Source of the DNA: Clarkia xantiana subsp. parviflora
Lineage: Eukaryota > Streptophyta > Magnoliopsida > Myrtales > Onagraceae
Direction: 5' to 3'
Assembly: GCA_036873135.1 (NCBI GenBank)
Contig: JAPTYO010000015.1
Location: 11,449,683-11,513,682, forward strand
Length of the DNA stretch: 64,000 nucleotides
Shown piece by piece: positions 1 through 11,566 of this stretch. Each line of letters starts with the position of its first letter. The stretch's first letter is position 1. A program made the translations under genes and the position numbers. Below the pieces are notes generated by a model. That model was not told the origin of the DNA. It made no database searches and was given only the letters and a program-made list of their open reading frames with translations.

Positions 1-2040
1 TATGTACTAAGTGTAAAAACAGGACACCTTACCTCCACACGACGAACGGCCATATTGCGAATGTCCGCGTGGATGTCCTCTCGCGCCAAGGAGAGCGGAA
101 GCTTCATAGATGGAGGAACTGAACCTGCCAGCAGGTGCAGACCCAGTTCCGAGGATACATCATCCCGACGCAGCGGGACCCCCCGCAATGACTCGATCGG
201 AGTCCAGGGAGCCGCCGCCTGGTCGGGGGTGTAGACCTGGTAGAAACTCACGTCTAAGAGGAGAGGGGGAACGACGCCCTGAGTATCGGAGGTGCGGGCC
301 TCCGAGACGCCATGAGAACCCGTCGCCCCCTCAGGAGTCAGGCTCAAGACCGGCGAAAGCTGCTGTGCCGGAGAAGATGGAGGCAGCCCTTTGGAAGTCG
401 GCTCTAGCGGGGTCTGCCTCGCCCCCCGACGACGAACCAGGGGCTGACCCTCGCTCGCCTCCTCAGAAGAATGAGAGACATCCAGGTCCATCACCCGACG
501 GAACTGGCCGTCCGGGGCTGGAAGAGAAAGGAGGGGCTGGAAGAGAAAGGAAAAAGGAGGGGCTCTCCGACCCGGGCGTCAGCGGGTGGCACCTCCGCCG
601 AAGCTCCAGCTCCCGATCGACCTGCAGCTGGAGGACGAGAAGCTTCAGAAAGAAAATCAGGAAGTTGATCAGGATCCTTACACCAGATGACGCGACGGGA
701 GAAATACTGGTCTTTCCCGTAATAAATGTAGTAACCCGCTTTGAGAATGCGGGGAGTTTCTCCTTGCAGGATGCGTTTGATCCCCTCGATCCTGGCTCCC
801 TTGTCGGAGGGGATTAACTCCTTGGGAATACGCCTCCTGTATAATCGAATTGCTAAGCGGAGCTGTTTACCTTCCTCGGGAGTCTTGGTGTTGAAGATCT
901 GCTCCATCTTCTCCACCCGGGCCCGCTTGATCTGCTCCGAGGTCGGAGGTGCCGATGAGGAGGTGGCCCTCTTCGAAGACTTCCTCTTCCTCGCGGGGCG
1001 TTGGACAAAATCGGTCTCCGCCTACTTAAGCACGATATTGGTCAGCAATGATACCTTCTTAGCTGCAAAAACGAAAATGAAAATGAAATTAGGATGTTAC
1101 CCAAGGAACGAGGTTGGAAGGGCCATCGAAGAGTTGACCCCCGGAGGCGACATCAAGGAGTCGGATCCCGGTCAGAACCAGGTCCCGCTCCCCGATGGAG
1201 TTGCCATCGAGGGGAGCGAAAGAATCCCCCCAGCGATAAAGTTGAACGCAGTGGAGAATCGGGAAATCCTCCTCGGAGTAAGTGTGAAAAGCAGGAGCAG
1301 GGTCTGCCTCAATCTCCCATCGGGGCCATGGGATGGAGCTGTTTCGGATGAAGAAGTAATTCTTCTTCCAACCGCTGTTGTCGGGCCCCGAGTCAGTGAT
1401 GAGCCCCCGACCTTTGGCGACCTTCCAGGTGTTACCATTCCAGCTGTACCGAGAGAGCTGCGCCTTGCTCCATTTAGGCATCCGCGGGTAGAAGGCACAA
1501 ACTCCGGCATCATTGCATTTCATCCCGTAGAAGGTCCGGAAAAGTCGGAGGCTGTAGGTCCACTGTTGGCGAAGGCCGAGAACAAGGAAGGCATTCCACA
1601 CACGGATGACGTGGGGGGAAAAAGTAGTCGGATGTGTTTTGTAATATTCACACATCTCGACTAAGTTCCCACAGAAGGCGAATCGGATCCCTACCGATAT
1701 TTTGCCCGGTGGAGACAAATACCTCCCCTTCCCGGGGATGAGTGACCACAGGGTCACTCGGGACGCGAGGCCAAGGAAAAGGGAAGCGAGGCTCCCAGGT
1801 GGAAGTAATACACCCCTCCCGGAGAGCTGCATCATAGGAGGTGTCTGAAATCTCATTACAAGCATAATCGAACTTGAAGGGCTTCCTCCCCCCGGAACTG
1901 GACTCACCGTCTGGAAAGTAATCATGGCAAGAAAAGGCACAGTTGATTTCCGCAAAAGTTCGGGTAAGTTGATTGAGATAAAAGGAAAAACTATGCTAAC
2001 AAGTTATTTCGGAATCGAAGGAGGAAATCTTACCAGACAT
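1..2040 (-). CDS. Antisense extra ORF of the left retroelement, spliced, 'putative gypsy-type transposon' domain family (partial, one frameshift)
   Basis: A multi-exon model can be read on the minus strand. Exon 1 is seven bases (ATG at 2040, ends 2034). The intron is 2033-1911 (GTAAGA...CAG). Exon 2 is 1910-1101. The next intron is 1100-1022 (GTAACA...TAG, 79 nt). Exon 3 is 1021-682. The third intron is 681-518 (GTAAGG...pyrimidine tract...CAG). Exon 4 is 517 to the left edge. Every junction joins open frames in phase. Exon 2 changes frame once near 1705-1707, where one extra base in a run of three G/C would explain it. Motifs include GIRF (about 1682-1693), a CEYY segment, SPHVIRVWNAF and GWKKNYFF (about 1360-1375). 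This order resembles the plant family annotated as putative gypsy-type transposon (Transposase_28). A basic RKRKSSKR stretch in exon 3 looks like a nuclear localisation signal. The protein's function is unknown. The frameshift may mean a dead copy or a sequencing error. Confidence 0.55.
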
Positions 2041-2187
2041 GTTGAATCGGAGAAGAAAGGATGATCTTAATGGTCGGAGATCCTGGTCGCCGGAGTGTTG
2101 ATCAGAAATGGAAAGGAGAGCTTGAGCTTTTGAAAACATAGAGAATGAAACGGTAGAGGAGAATTGAATAGTGCCAAGATTTGGGGT

Positions 2188-2193
2188 TTTATA
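2188..2193 (-). promoter_or_regulatory. TATA box of the antisense gene
   Basis: TATAAA on the minus strand lies about 150 bases upstream of the proposed ATG at 2040. Transcription would start near 2160 and leave a 5' UTR of about 120 bases. The position, close to the 3' LTR and pointing away from it, fits an independent promoter for the antisense ORF. Inferred from sequence only. Confidence 0.4.
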
Positions 2194-2456
2194 TGAGAGA
2201 GGATAGCCAAAGAGACGTTGCAATCCGGACCGTTGAAGATGAAACGCCTCAACCTGAATCGTCGAAACACTAGGGACAAAACGGCTAGAAAGCGCTTTTT
2301 CAGAAAAGCAGGCACGGGCACCCAAGCCGTCGCTTCATCACCCATCGCATTTAATAGTTGAGTAATCGAGAAATCTTTTCGGATTCGGTGGTTATCCTCG
2401 GAATATCGAGAGGTTCGGAGTTGGAAGACACGACGAACTATAAGTCCATCGTGTCT

Positions 2457-2466
2457 TGGGGGCAAA
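2457..2466 (+). other. Polypurine tract of the left element
   Basis: TGGGGGCAAA lies directly before TGATGG, the first bases of the LTR. The second element has the same arrangement (GGGGGCAAG then TGATGG at 25474-25488). The tract would prime plus-strand DNA synthesis. Confidence 0.65.
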
Positions 2467-2607
2467 TGATGGGTTTCGATATAGCCGTTAGGCCCATTAA
2501 CGACGACTAAACGGCGAAGTAGGCCAACTGGGCCCTAAAAGAGGATTAGAAGACAAATACGATAGGACCCGACAAGGTCGGTCCCGACATACGAGCTGAA
2601 CGCTCCT

Positions 2608-2657
2608 GATGATATGCCTTTGAGTAGGCCCCGATGATATGCCTTTGAGTAGGCCCC
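2608..2657 (+). repeat. 25-bp tandem duplication in LTR U3
   Basis: Two exact copies of a 25-base unit beginning GATGATATGCCTTTG start at 2608 and 2633. A second short duplication, CGACATCCGTCGGGACT, occurs near 2741 and 2773. Short repeats are common in U3 regions and may hold regulatory sites. Confidence 0.8.
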
Positions 2658-2894
2658 GATATTAAATCCCTAAGAATATTGGTCGTGTCCCGATGACGAG
2701 GGGCCCCGAGCGGTGACCAAAGGAGATAACTCTGGAGTCCCCGACATCCGTCGGGACTTGCCACCAGAGAACGACATCCGTCGGGACTATCAACATAGTG
2801 GTGAAGTGGCCTGAAAAGACGGAAGGTGGGCTACTGGCCGAGATAAACAGAACGTGGCAGTTATCTCAATAGGTAACTGAGGTGACCCCTCCCC

Positions 2895-2902
2895 TATATA
2901 AA
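2895..2902 (+). promoter_or_regulatory. TATA box of the left LTR
   Basis: TATATAAA followed by a purine-rich stretch, about 200 bases before the LTR end. This is the usual place for the retrotransposon promoter. Confidence 0.6.
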
Positions 2903-4206
2903 GGAAGGAGGTACCTCAGGATTGATACGTTCATACTTACATATTGATACTTGCCAGCCTACATCGTGATACTCATTTAAGCATCAGAGAGGGATTCTGG
3001 GTCACCGCCCGGTCTATCCCCTTCTTGCAGGATTACTTGGAGCAAAGGAGTTCAGACTTCCGTCAAGAACTTACCGGAGTTCCAACCGTGATCCAACATT
3101 CACCATGCTACGTTTGGACGACTTGCAATTCACCATCGAAATCGTCTTTGCTTCACTGCTCACAACTTCACCATCATTGCGCTCATCCACCTCAAGGTCG
3201 ATCCGAGAGCCCAATCCTCCATATAAAGAGTAACTCTATGTGATTTTTCTACAGTTCCTGTCTATTTTAATGGTATTTACTTTTCCTTTTTTATAATCGA
3301 TGTTGTATATCGATATTTATATGCCCATGCATGTTTGGTTTGAAAATCCATTAAATTCCGCTGCCGGATCTTGAACCAGGGTCCTACCAGTGAGAGCGAA
3401 ATATCCTAACCAATTAGATTACGAAGGATAAGGGCGAAGGAATTACTATAATCATATATATCAAGATAAAATATTTTTATCTACCCGAGTTAGTTTTTTT
3501 ATTACGACTGTCTATTACCACATTTAAGTAAAGTTAAGTTTTTTTTATTATTAAAGCTTGAATATTAAATTTCATTTTACCACATTGTTGTATGTAGAAA
3601 ATCTTACATATCACCATTGCTTCAGCCGTCATCGCATGATCATGGCTTCCCGCTTTCAAGGTTTCGCATCTTCGCTTTTTCTCACTCTATATTAATGTTT
3701 TCGCATCACCGCCTCAACCACCAGAAAACCTCAGCCACCTCTACGTCAATCTAGGAAATCAATCCTCCATATAAAAATCAAGTTCTGTTGCCGGGAGTAG
3801 AGCCGGGTATTTTATGTGAGTGCCGAATATCCTAACCAACTAAACTACAACGAATGGGTGTGAATTAAATACTAGAATCATATATATCACGATAAAGTAT
3901 TATTATCCACCAGATTTAGTATATTTTTGTTACGACTATCTAATCCCACATGTAAGTAAAGATTATGCTATAAAAGATGAAATATTAAATTCGATTTGGC
4001 CACATTATTGTATGTAAAAAAACGTACACATCAGATTTTCTCATAAAATTGTAATCATCAAAAAATTTCAACCATCGTCATATGATTATGGCGTCCCCCT
4101 TTATTCCCACTCTATTATAGTTTTCATCACGAACTAAATAAGTAGACAACCACAACTACTTCTACATCAATTCAAAAAACGAATCCTCCATATATAAAAG
4201 TCTTGT

Positions 4207-4278
4207 TCCGTTGCCAGGACTTGAACCCGGGTCTTTTGGGTGAGAACCGAATATCCTAACCAACTAAACTACAACGGA
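4207..4278 (-). pseudogene. C-type tRNA-Glu segment, unit 1 (degenerate)
   Basis: Several changes: a T-stem G-to-A change on the plus strand, TTTTGGG in place of TTTCGGG, and an altered anticodon loop side. The anticodon stem has mismatches. Confidence 0.75.
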
Positions 4279-5892
4279 TGGGAGTAAAAGTAGCACTACT
4301 ATGATATTTATCAATACAAAGTATTGTTATCTACCCGAGTTAGTTTTTTTTGTTACGATTGTATATTCCCTCAATCTGGTATAAATGATGAAATATTAAA
4401 TTTCATTTGGCCACATTGTTGTAGATAGAATATAATCGTCCTAAGTATTCTAAAAGCACATTCTGCAACAATTACGAAATGAGATTCTCTTAAGGAGCTA
4501 GTTCACAACAAATGCTCACATAAAATAGTACACATTGTTGAAGTATAAAGATATCACGCCTTGACCTATGACCTTAAGATTTTAGGACAGTTGGTCAAGT
4601 GGTTTATCAAACATCAACACTTCTTCAAGGGTCCGCTTCTTCATTTCTTCCCATTCTATTGGAGTTTTTATTACCAAATCAACCTCTGTCTCAACCACCT
4701 CACCAACTATTTCCGGATGATAAATTTCATATGCATCCTCTTGTGCCAGAGGAGGGAAACACCTTCTAGCCAACGCTTGTCTCTCATTTCTCTTCAGCAT
4801 GCTACGTTTGGACGACTTGCAATTCACCATCGAAATCGTCTTTGCTTCACTGCTCGCAACTTCACCATCATTGCGCTCATCCACCTCAAGGTCGATCCGA
4901 GAGCCCAATCCTCCATATAAAGAGTAACTCTATGTGATTTTTCTATAGTTCCTGTCTATTTTAATGGTATTTACTTTTCCTTTGCTATAATCGATGTTGT
5001 ATATCAATATTTATATGCCCATGCTTGTTTGGTTTGAAAACCCATTAAATTCCGCTGCCGGATCTTGAACCAGGGTCCTACGAGTGAGAACGAAATATCA
5101 TAACCAATTAGATTACGAAGGATAAGGGCGAAGGAATTACTAGAATCATATATATCAAGATAAATTATCTACCCGAGTTAGTTTTTTTTATTACGACTGT
5201 CTATTACCGCATTTAAGTAAAGTTAAGTTTTTTTATTATTAAAGCTTGAATATTAAATTTCATTTGACCACGTTGTTGTATGTAGAAAATCTTACATATC
5301 ACCATTGCTTCAGCCGCCATCGTATGATCATGGCTTCCTGCTTTCAAGGTTTCGCATCTTCGCTTTTTCGCACTCTATGTTATAGTTTTCATCACCGCCT
5401 CAACCACCAGAAAACCTCAGCCACCTCTACGTCAATCTAGGAAATCAATCCTCCATATAAAAATCAAGTTCTGTTGTCGGGAGTAGAGCCGGGTATTTTT
5501 TGTGAGTGCCGAATATCCTAACCAACTAAACTACAACAAATGGGTGTGAATTAAATACTAGAATCATATATATTACGATAAAGTATTCTTATCCACCAGA
5601 TCTACTATATTTTTGTTACGACTATCTAATCCCACATGTAAGTAAATATTATGCTATAAAAGATTAAATATTAAATTCCATTTGACCACATTGTTGTATG
5701 TAAAAAAACGTACACATCAGATTTTCTCATAAAATCGTACTCATAAAAAAATTTCAACCATCATCATATGATTATGGCGTCCCCCTTTATTCCCACTCTA
5801 TTATAGTTTTCATCACGAACTAAATAAGTAGACAACCTCAACTACTTCTACATCAATTCAGAAAATGAATCCTCCATATATAAAAGTCTTGT

Positions 5893-5964
5893 TCCGTTGC
5901 AGGGACTTGAACCCGGGTCTTTCAGGTGAGAGCCGAATATCCTAACCAACTAGACTCCAACGGA
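5893..5964 (-). pseudogene. C-type tRNA-Glu segment, unit 2
   Basis: Base 8 is G rather than T, one T-stem pair is lost (TTGCAGGG on plus) and one anticodon-stem pair is now G-T. The acceptor stem is intact. Confidence 0.75.
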
Positions 5965-7583
5965 TGTGTGTAAAAGATGCATTAGTATGATATTTATCAA
6001 TACAAAGTATTGTTATCTACCCGAGTTAGTTTTTTTTGTTACGATTGTATATTCCCTTAATCTGGTATAAATGATGAAATATTAAATTTCATTTGGCCAC
6101 ATTGTTGTAAATAGAATATAATCGTCCTAAGTATTCTAAAAGCACAATGTGCAGCATTTACGAAATGAGATTCTCTTAAGGAGCTAGTTCACAACAAATG
6201 CTCACATAAAATAGTACACGTTGTTGAAGTATAAAGATATCACGCATTGACCTATGACCTTAAGATTTTAGGACAGTTGGTCAAGTGGTTTATCAAACAT
6301 CAAAACTTCTTCAAGGGTCCACTTCTTCATTTCTTCCCACTCTATTAGAGTTTTTATTACCAAATCAACCTCTGTCTCAACCACCTCACCAACTCTTTCC
6401 GGATGATAAATTTCACATGCATCCTCTTGCGCCAAAGGAGGGAAACGCCTTCTAGCCAACGCTTGTCTCTCATTCCTCTTCACCATGCTACGTTTGGACG
6501 ACTTGCAATTCACCATCGAAATCGTCTTTGCTTCACTGCTCGCAACTTCACCATCATTGCGCTCATCCACCTCAAGGTCGATCCGAAAGCCTAATCCTCC
6601 ATATAAAGAGTAACTCTATGTGATTTTTCTACAGTTCCTGTCTATTTTAAAGGTATTTACTTTTCCTTTTTTATAATCGATGTTGTATATCAATATTTAT
6701 ATGCACGTGCATGTTTGGTTTGAAAATCCATTAAATTCCGCTGCCGGATCTTGAACCAGGGTCCTACGAGTGAGAGCGAAATATCCTAACCAATTAGATT
6801 ACGAAGGATAAGGGCAAAGGAATTACTAGAATCATATATATCAAGATAAAATATTTTTGTGTACCCGAGTTAGTTTTTTTTATTACGACTGTCTATTACC
6901 ACATTTAAGTAAAGTTAAGTATTTTTATTATTAAAGTTTGAATATTAAATTTCATTTGACCACATTGTTGTATGTAGAAAATCTTACATATCACCATTGC
7001 TTTAGCCGTCATCGTATGATCATGGCTTCCCGTTTTCAAGGTTTCGCATCATCGCTTTTTTGCACTCTATGTTATAGTTTTCATCACCGCCTCAACCACC
7101 AGAAAACCTCAGCCACCTCTACGTCAATCTAGGAAATCAATCCTCCATATAAAAATCAAGTTCTGTTGCCGGGAGTAGAGCCGGGTATTTTTTGTGAGTG
7201 CCGAATATCCTAACCAACTAAACTACAACGAATGTGTGTGAATTAAATACTTGAATCATATATATCACGATAAAGTATTCTTATCCACCTGATTTAGTAT
7301 ATTTTTGTTACGACTATCTAATCCCACATGTAAGTAAAGATTATGCAATAAAAGATGAAATATTAAATTCCATTTGACCACATTGTTGTATGTAAAAAAA
7401 CGTACACATCGGATTTTCTCATAAAATCGTACTCATCAAAATTTTCAACCATCATCATATGATTATGGCGTTCCCCTTTATTCCCACTCTATTATAATTT
7501 TCATCACGAACTAAATAAGTAGACAACCTCAACTACTTCTACATCAATTCAGAAAACAAATCCTTCATATATAAAAGTCTTGT

Positions 7584-7655
7584 TCCGTTGTCGGTACTTG
7601 AACCCGGGTCTTTCGGGTGAGAATCGAATATCCTAACCAACTAGACTACAACGGA
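7584..7655 (-). pseudogene. C-type tRNA-Glu segment, unit 3
   Basis: T-stem changes (TTGTCGGTAC on plus) and a GAATCG change that alters the top of the anticodon stem. Confidence 0.75.
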
Positions 7656-9269
7656 TGGGTATAAAAGAGGCACTAGTATGATATTTATCAATACAAAGTA
7701 TTGTTATCTACCCAAGTTACTTTTTTTTGTTACGATTGTATATTCCCTTAATCTGGTATAAATGATGAAATATTAAATTTCATTTGGCCACATTGTTGTA
7801 GATAGAATATAATGGTCCTAAGTATTCTAAAATCACAATCTGCAGAAATTACGAAATGAGATTCTCTTAAGGAGCTAGTTCACAACAAATGCTCACATAA
7901 AATAGTACACGTTGTTGAAGTATAAAGATATCACGCCATGACCTATGACCTTAAGATTTTAGGACAGTTGGTCAAGTGGTTTATCATACATCAACACTTC
8001 TTCAAGGGTCCGCTTCTTCATTTCTTCCCATTCTATTAGAGTTTTTACTACCAAATCAACCTCTGTCTCAACCACCTCACCAACTCTTTCCGGATGATAA
8101 ATTTCATATGCATCCTCTTGCGCCAGAGGAGGGAAACACCTTCTAGCCAACACTTGTCTCTCATTTCTCTTCAGCATGCTACGTTTGGACGACTTGCAAT
8201 TCACCATCGAAATCGTCTTTGCTTCACTGCTCGCAACTTCACCATCATTGCGCTCATCCACCTCAAGGTTGATCCGAGAGCCCAATCCTCCATATAAAGA
8301 GTAACTCTATGTGATTTTTCTACAGTTCCTGTCTATTTTAATGGTATTTACTTTTCCTTTGCTATAATCGATGTTGTATATCAATATTTATATGCCCATG
8401 CATGTTTGGTTTGAAAACCCGTTAAATTCCGCTGCCGGATCTTGAACCAGCGTCCTACGAGTAAGAACGAAATATCATAACCAATTAGATTACGAAGGAT
8501 AAGGGCGAAGGAATTACTAGAATCATATATATCAAGATAAATTATCTACCCGAGTTAGTTTTTTTTATTACGACTGTCTATTACCGCATTTAAGTAAAGT
8601 TAAGTTTTTTTATTATTAAAGCTTGAATATTAAATTTCATTTGACCACGTTGTTGTATGTAGAAAATCTTACATATCACCATTGCTTCAGTCGTCATCGT
8701 ATGATCATGGCTTCCTGCTTTCAAGGTTTCGCATCTTCGCTTTTTCGCACTCTATGTTATAGTTTTCATCACCGCCTCAACCACCAGAAAACCTCAGCCA
8801 CCTCTACGTCAATCTAGGAAATCAATCCTCCATATAAAAATCAAGTTCTGTTGTCGGGAGTAGAGCCGGGTATTTTTTGTGAGTGCCGAATATCCTAACC
8901 AACTAAACTACAACAAATGGGTGTGAATTAAATACTAGAATCATATATATTACGATAAAGTATTCTTATCCACCAGATCTACTATATTTTTGTTACGACT
9001 ATCTAATCCCACATGTAAGTAAATATTATGCTATAAAAGATTAAATATTAAATTCCATTTGACCACATTGTTGTATGTAAAAAAACGTACACATCAGATT
9101 TTCTCATAAAATCGTACTCATAAAAAAATTTCAACCAACATCATATGATTATGGCGTCCCCCTTTATTCCCACTCTATTATAGTTTTCATCACGAACTAA
9201 ATAAGTAGACAACCTCAACTACTTCTACATCAATTCAGAAAATGAATCCTCCATATATAAAAGTCTTGT

Positions 9270-9341
9270 TCCGTTGCAGGGACTTGAACCCGGGTCTTTC
9301 AGGCGAGAGCCGAATATCCTAACCAACTAGACTCCAACGGA
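9270..9341 (-). pseudogene. C-type tRNA-Glu segment, unit 4
   Basis: Carries the private changes of the copy at 5893, exactly 3377 bp upstream, plus one further change in the anticodon loop (GGCGAGAGC on plus). Confidence 0.75.
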
Positions 9342-10960
9342 TGTGTGTAAAATATGCACTAGTATGATATTTATCAATACAAAGTATTGTTATCTACCCG
9401 AGTTAGTTTTTTTTGTTACGATTGTATATTCCCTTAATCTGGTATAAATGATGAAATATTAAATTTCATTTGGCCACATTGTTGTAAATAGAATATAATC
9501 GTCTTAAGTATTCTAAAAGCACAATCTGCAGCAATTACGAAATGAGATTCTCTTAAGGAGCTAGTTCACAACAAATGCTCACATAAAATAGTACACGTTG
9601 TTGAAGTATAAAGATATCACGCATTGACCTATGACCTTAAGATTTTAGGACAGTTGGTCAAGTGGTTTATCAAACATCAACACTTCTTCAAGGGTCCACT
9701 TCTTCATTTCTTCCCACTCTATTAGAGTTTTTATTACCAAATCAACCTCTGTCTCAACCACCTCACCAACTCTTTCCGGATGATAAATTTCACATGCATC
9801 CTCTTGCGCCAAAGGAAGGAAACGCCTTCTAGCCAACGCTTGTCTCTCATTCCTCTTCACCATGCTACGTTTGGACGACTTGCAATTCACCATCGAAATC
9901 GTCTTTGCTTCACTGCTCGCAACTTCACCATCATTGCGCTCATCCACCTCAAGGTCGATCCGAGAGCCTAATCCTCCATATAAAGAGTAACTCTATGTGA
10001 TTTTTCTACAGTTCCTGTCTATTTTAAAGGTATTTACTTTTCCTTTTTTATAATAGATGTTGTATATCAATATTTATATGCACGTGCATGTTTGGTTTGA
10101 AAATCCATTAAATTCCGCTGCCGGATCTTGAACCAGGGTCCTACGAGTGAGAGCGAAATATCCTAACCAATTAGATTACGAAGGATAAGGGCAAAGGAAT
10201 TACTAGAATCATATATATCAAGATAAAATATTTTTGTGTACCCGAGTTAGTTTTTTTTACTACGACTGTCTATTACCACATTTAAGTAAAGTTAAGTATT
10301 TTTATTATTAAAGTTTGAATATTAAATTTCATTTGACCACATTGTTGTATGTAGAAAATCTTACATATCACCATTGCTTTAGCCGTCATCGTATGATCAT
10401 GGCTTCCCGTTTTCAAGGTTTCGCATCATCGCTTTTTTGCACTCTATGTTATAGTTTTCATCACCGCCTCAACCACCAGAAAACCTCAGCCACCTCTACG
10501 TCAATCTAGGAAATCAATCCTCCATATAAAAATCAAGTTCTGTTGCCGGGAGTAGAGCCGGGTATTTTTTGTGAGTGCCGAATATCCTAACCAACTAAAC
10601 TACAACGAATGTGTGTGAATTAAATACTTGAATCATATATATCACGATAAAGTATTCTTATCCACCTGATTTAGTATATTTTTGTTACGACTATCTAATC
10701 CCACATGTAAGTAAAGATTATGCAATAAAAGATGAAATATTAAATTCCATTTGACCACATTTTTGTATGTAAAAAAACGTACACATCGGATTTTCTCATA
10801 AAATCGTACTCATCAAAATTTTCAACCATCATCATATGATTATGGCGTTCCCCTTTATTCCCACTCTATTATAATTTTCATCACGAACTAAATAAGTAGA
10901 CAACCTCAACTACTTCTACATCAATTCAGAAAACAAATCCTTCATATATAAAAGTCTTGT

Positions 10961-11032
10961 TCCGTTGCCGGTACTTGAACCCGAGTCTTTCGGGTGAGAT
11001 TCGAATATCCTAACCAACTAGACTACAAAGGA
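10961..11032 (-). pseudogene. C-type tRNA-Glu segment, unit 5
   Basis: Sister of the copy at 7584. Both have CGGTACTTG; this one adds CCCGAG in the T arm and CAAAGGA in the acceptor stem. It is the last C segment before the short-unit block. Confidence 0.75.
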
Positions 11033-11566
11033 TGGGTATAAAAGAGGCACTAGTATGATATTTATCAATACAAAGTATTGTTATCTACCCAAGTTACTTT
11101 TTTTTGTTACGATTGTATATTCCCTTAATCTGGTATAAATGATGAAATATTAAATTTCATTTGGCCACATTGTTGTAGATAGAATATAATGGTCCTAAGT
11201 ATTCTAAAATCACAATCTGCAGCAATTACGAAATGAGATTCTCTTAAGGAGCTAGTTCACAACAAATGCTCACATAAAATAGTACACGTTGTTGAAGTAT
11301 AAAGATATCACGCCTTGACCTATGACCTTAAGATTTTAGGACAGTTGGTCAAGTGGTTTATCATACATCAACACTTCTTCAAGGGTCCGCTTCTTCATTT
11401 CTTCCCATTCTATTAGAGTTTTTACTACCAAATCAACCTCTGTCTCAACCACCTCACCAACTCTTTCCGGATGATAAATTTCATATGCATCCTCTTGCGC
11501 CAGAGGAGGGAAACACCTTCTAGCCAACACTTGTCTCTCATTTCTCTTCACCATGCTACGTTTGGT

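Larger units (their letters stand above)
1..2466 (+). mobile_element. 3' internal part of a Tat-like Ty3/gypsy retrotransposon (left element, truncated by window)
   Basis: This stretch ends in a polypurine tract followed directly by an LTR, so the element reads left to right and its 5' part lies before the window. It is clearly richer in GC than the array to its right. No gag, protease, reverse transcriptase or integrase coding is visible here. The only gene is on the opposite strand. Tat-lineage plant elements are known to carry extra antisense ORFs between pol and the 3' LTR, and this layout fits that pattern. Assignment to Tat is an inference from layout and from the polypurine tract shared with the second element in the window. 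Confidence 0.65.
2467..3098 (+). repeat. 3' LTR of the left Tat-like element (632 bp)
   Basis: It starts with TGATGG after the polypurine tract and ends with CCAACA, where satellite sequence resumes. A TATATAAA box lies at 2895-2902. The downstream part (about 2980-3098) resembles the R/U5 part of the other element's LTR in layout: a 'catc-gagaggg' stretch, then a C-rich segment, then 'gcagga'. The sequence otherwise differs, so this is a separate family. The 5' LTR is outside the window, so the target duplication cannot be checked. Confidence 0.7.
3099..11566 (-). repeat. tRNA-Glu-derived satellite, long-unit block 1 (about 1.69-kb units)
   Basis: Each unit holds three tRNA-Glu(CUC)-derived segments on the minus strand (A, B, C) separated by AT-rich spacers. 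A convenient anchor is the AAGCTTGAATATT motif, with its TTG at 3558, 5246, 6938, 8623, 10315 and 11784 (AAGTTTG in two). Segment A lies about 200 bases before the anchor, B about 224 after and C about 647 after. Intervals are 1688, 1692, 1685, 1692 and 1469; the last carries a 223-bp deletion. Units anchored at 5246 and 8623, and at 6938 and 10315, share private variants and are both exactly 3377 bp apart, so a two-unit block was duplicated. The left edge is the retroelement LTR, cutting the array at TTCACCATGC. No convincing coding sequence. Confidence 0.95.

Noticed and set aside
514..551. 19-bp tandem duplication as the cause of a frameshift in the antisense gene
   Set aside because: Removing one copy leads into a frame with an early stop. 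A GTAAGG...CAG intron (681-518) joins the open frames better.
110..1664. Plus-strand ORFs of 235 and 307 codons in the left element
   Set aside because: They are antisense shadows of the GC-rich exons of the minus-strand gene, which has the better domain motifs and splice sites.
2067..2465. 132-codon minus-strand ORF between the antisense gene and the LTR
   Set aside because: It spans the TATA box and proposed 5' UTR, and no family is recognisable.
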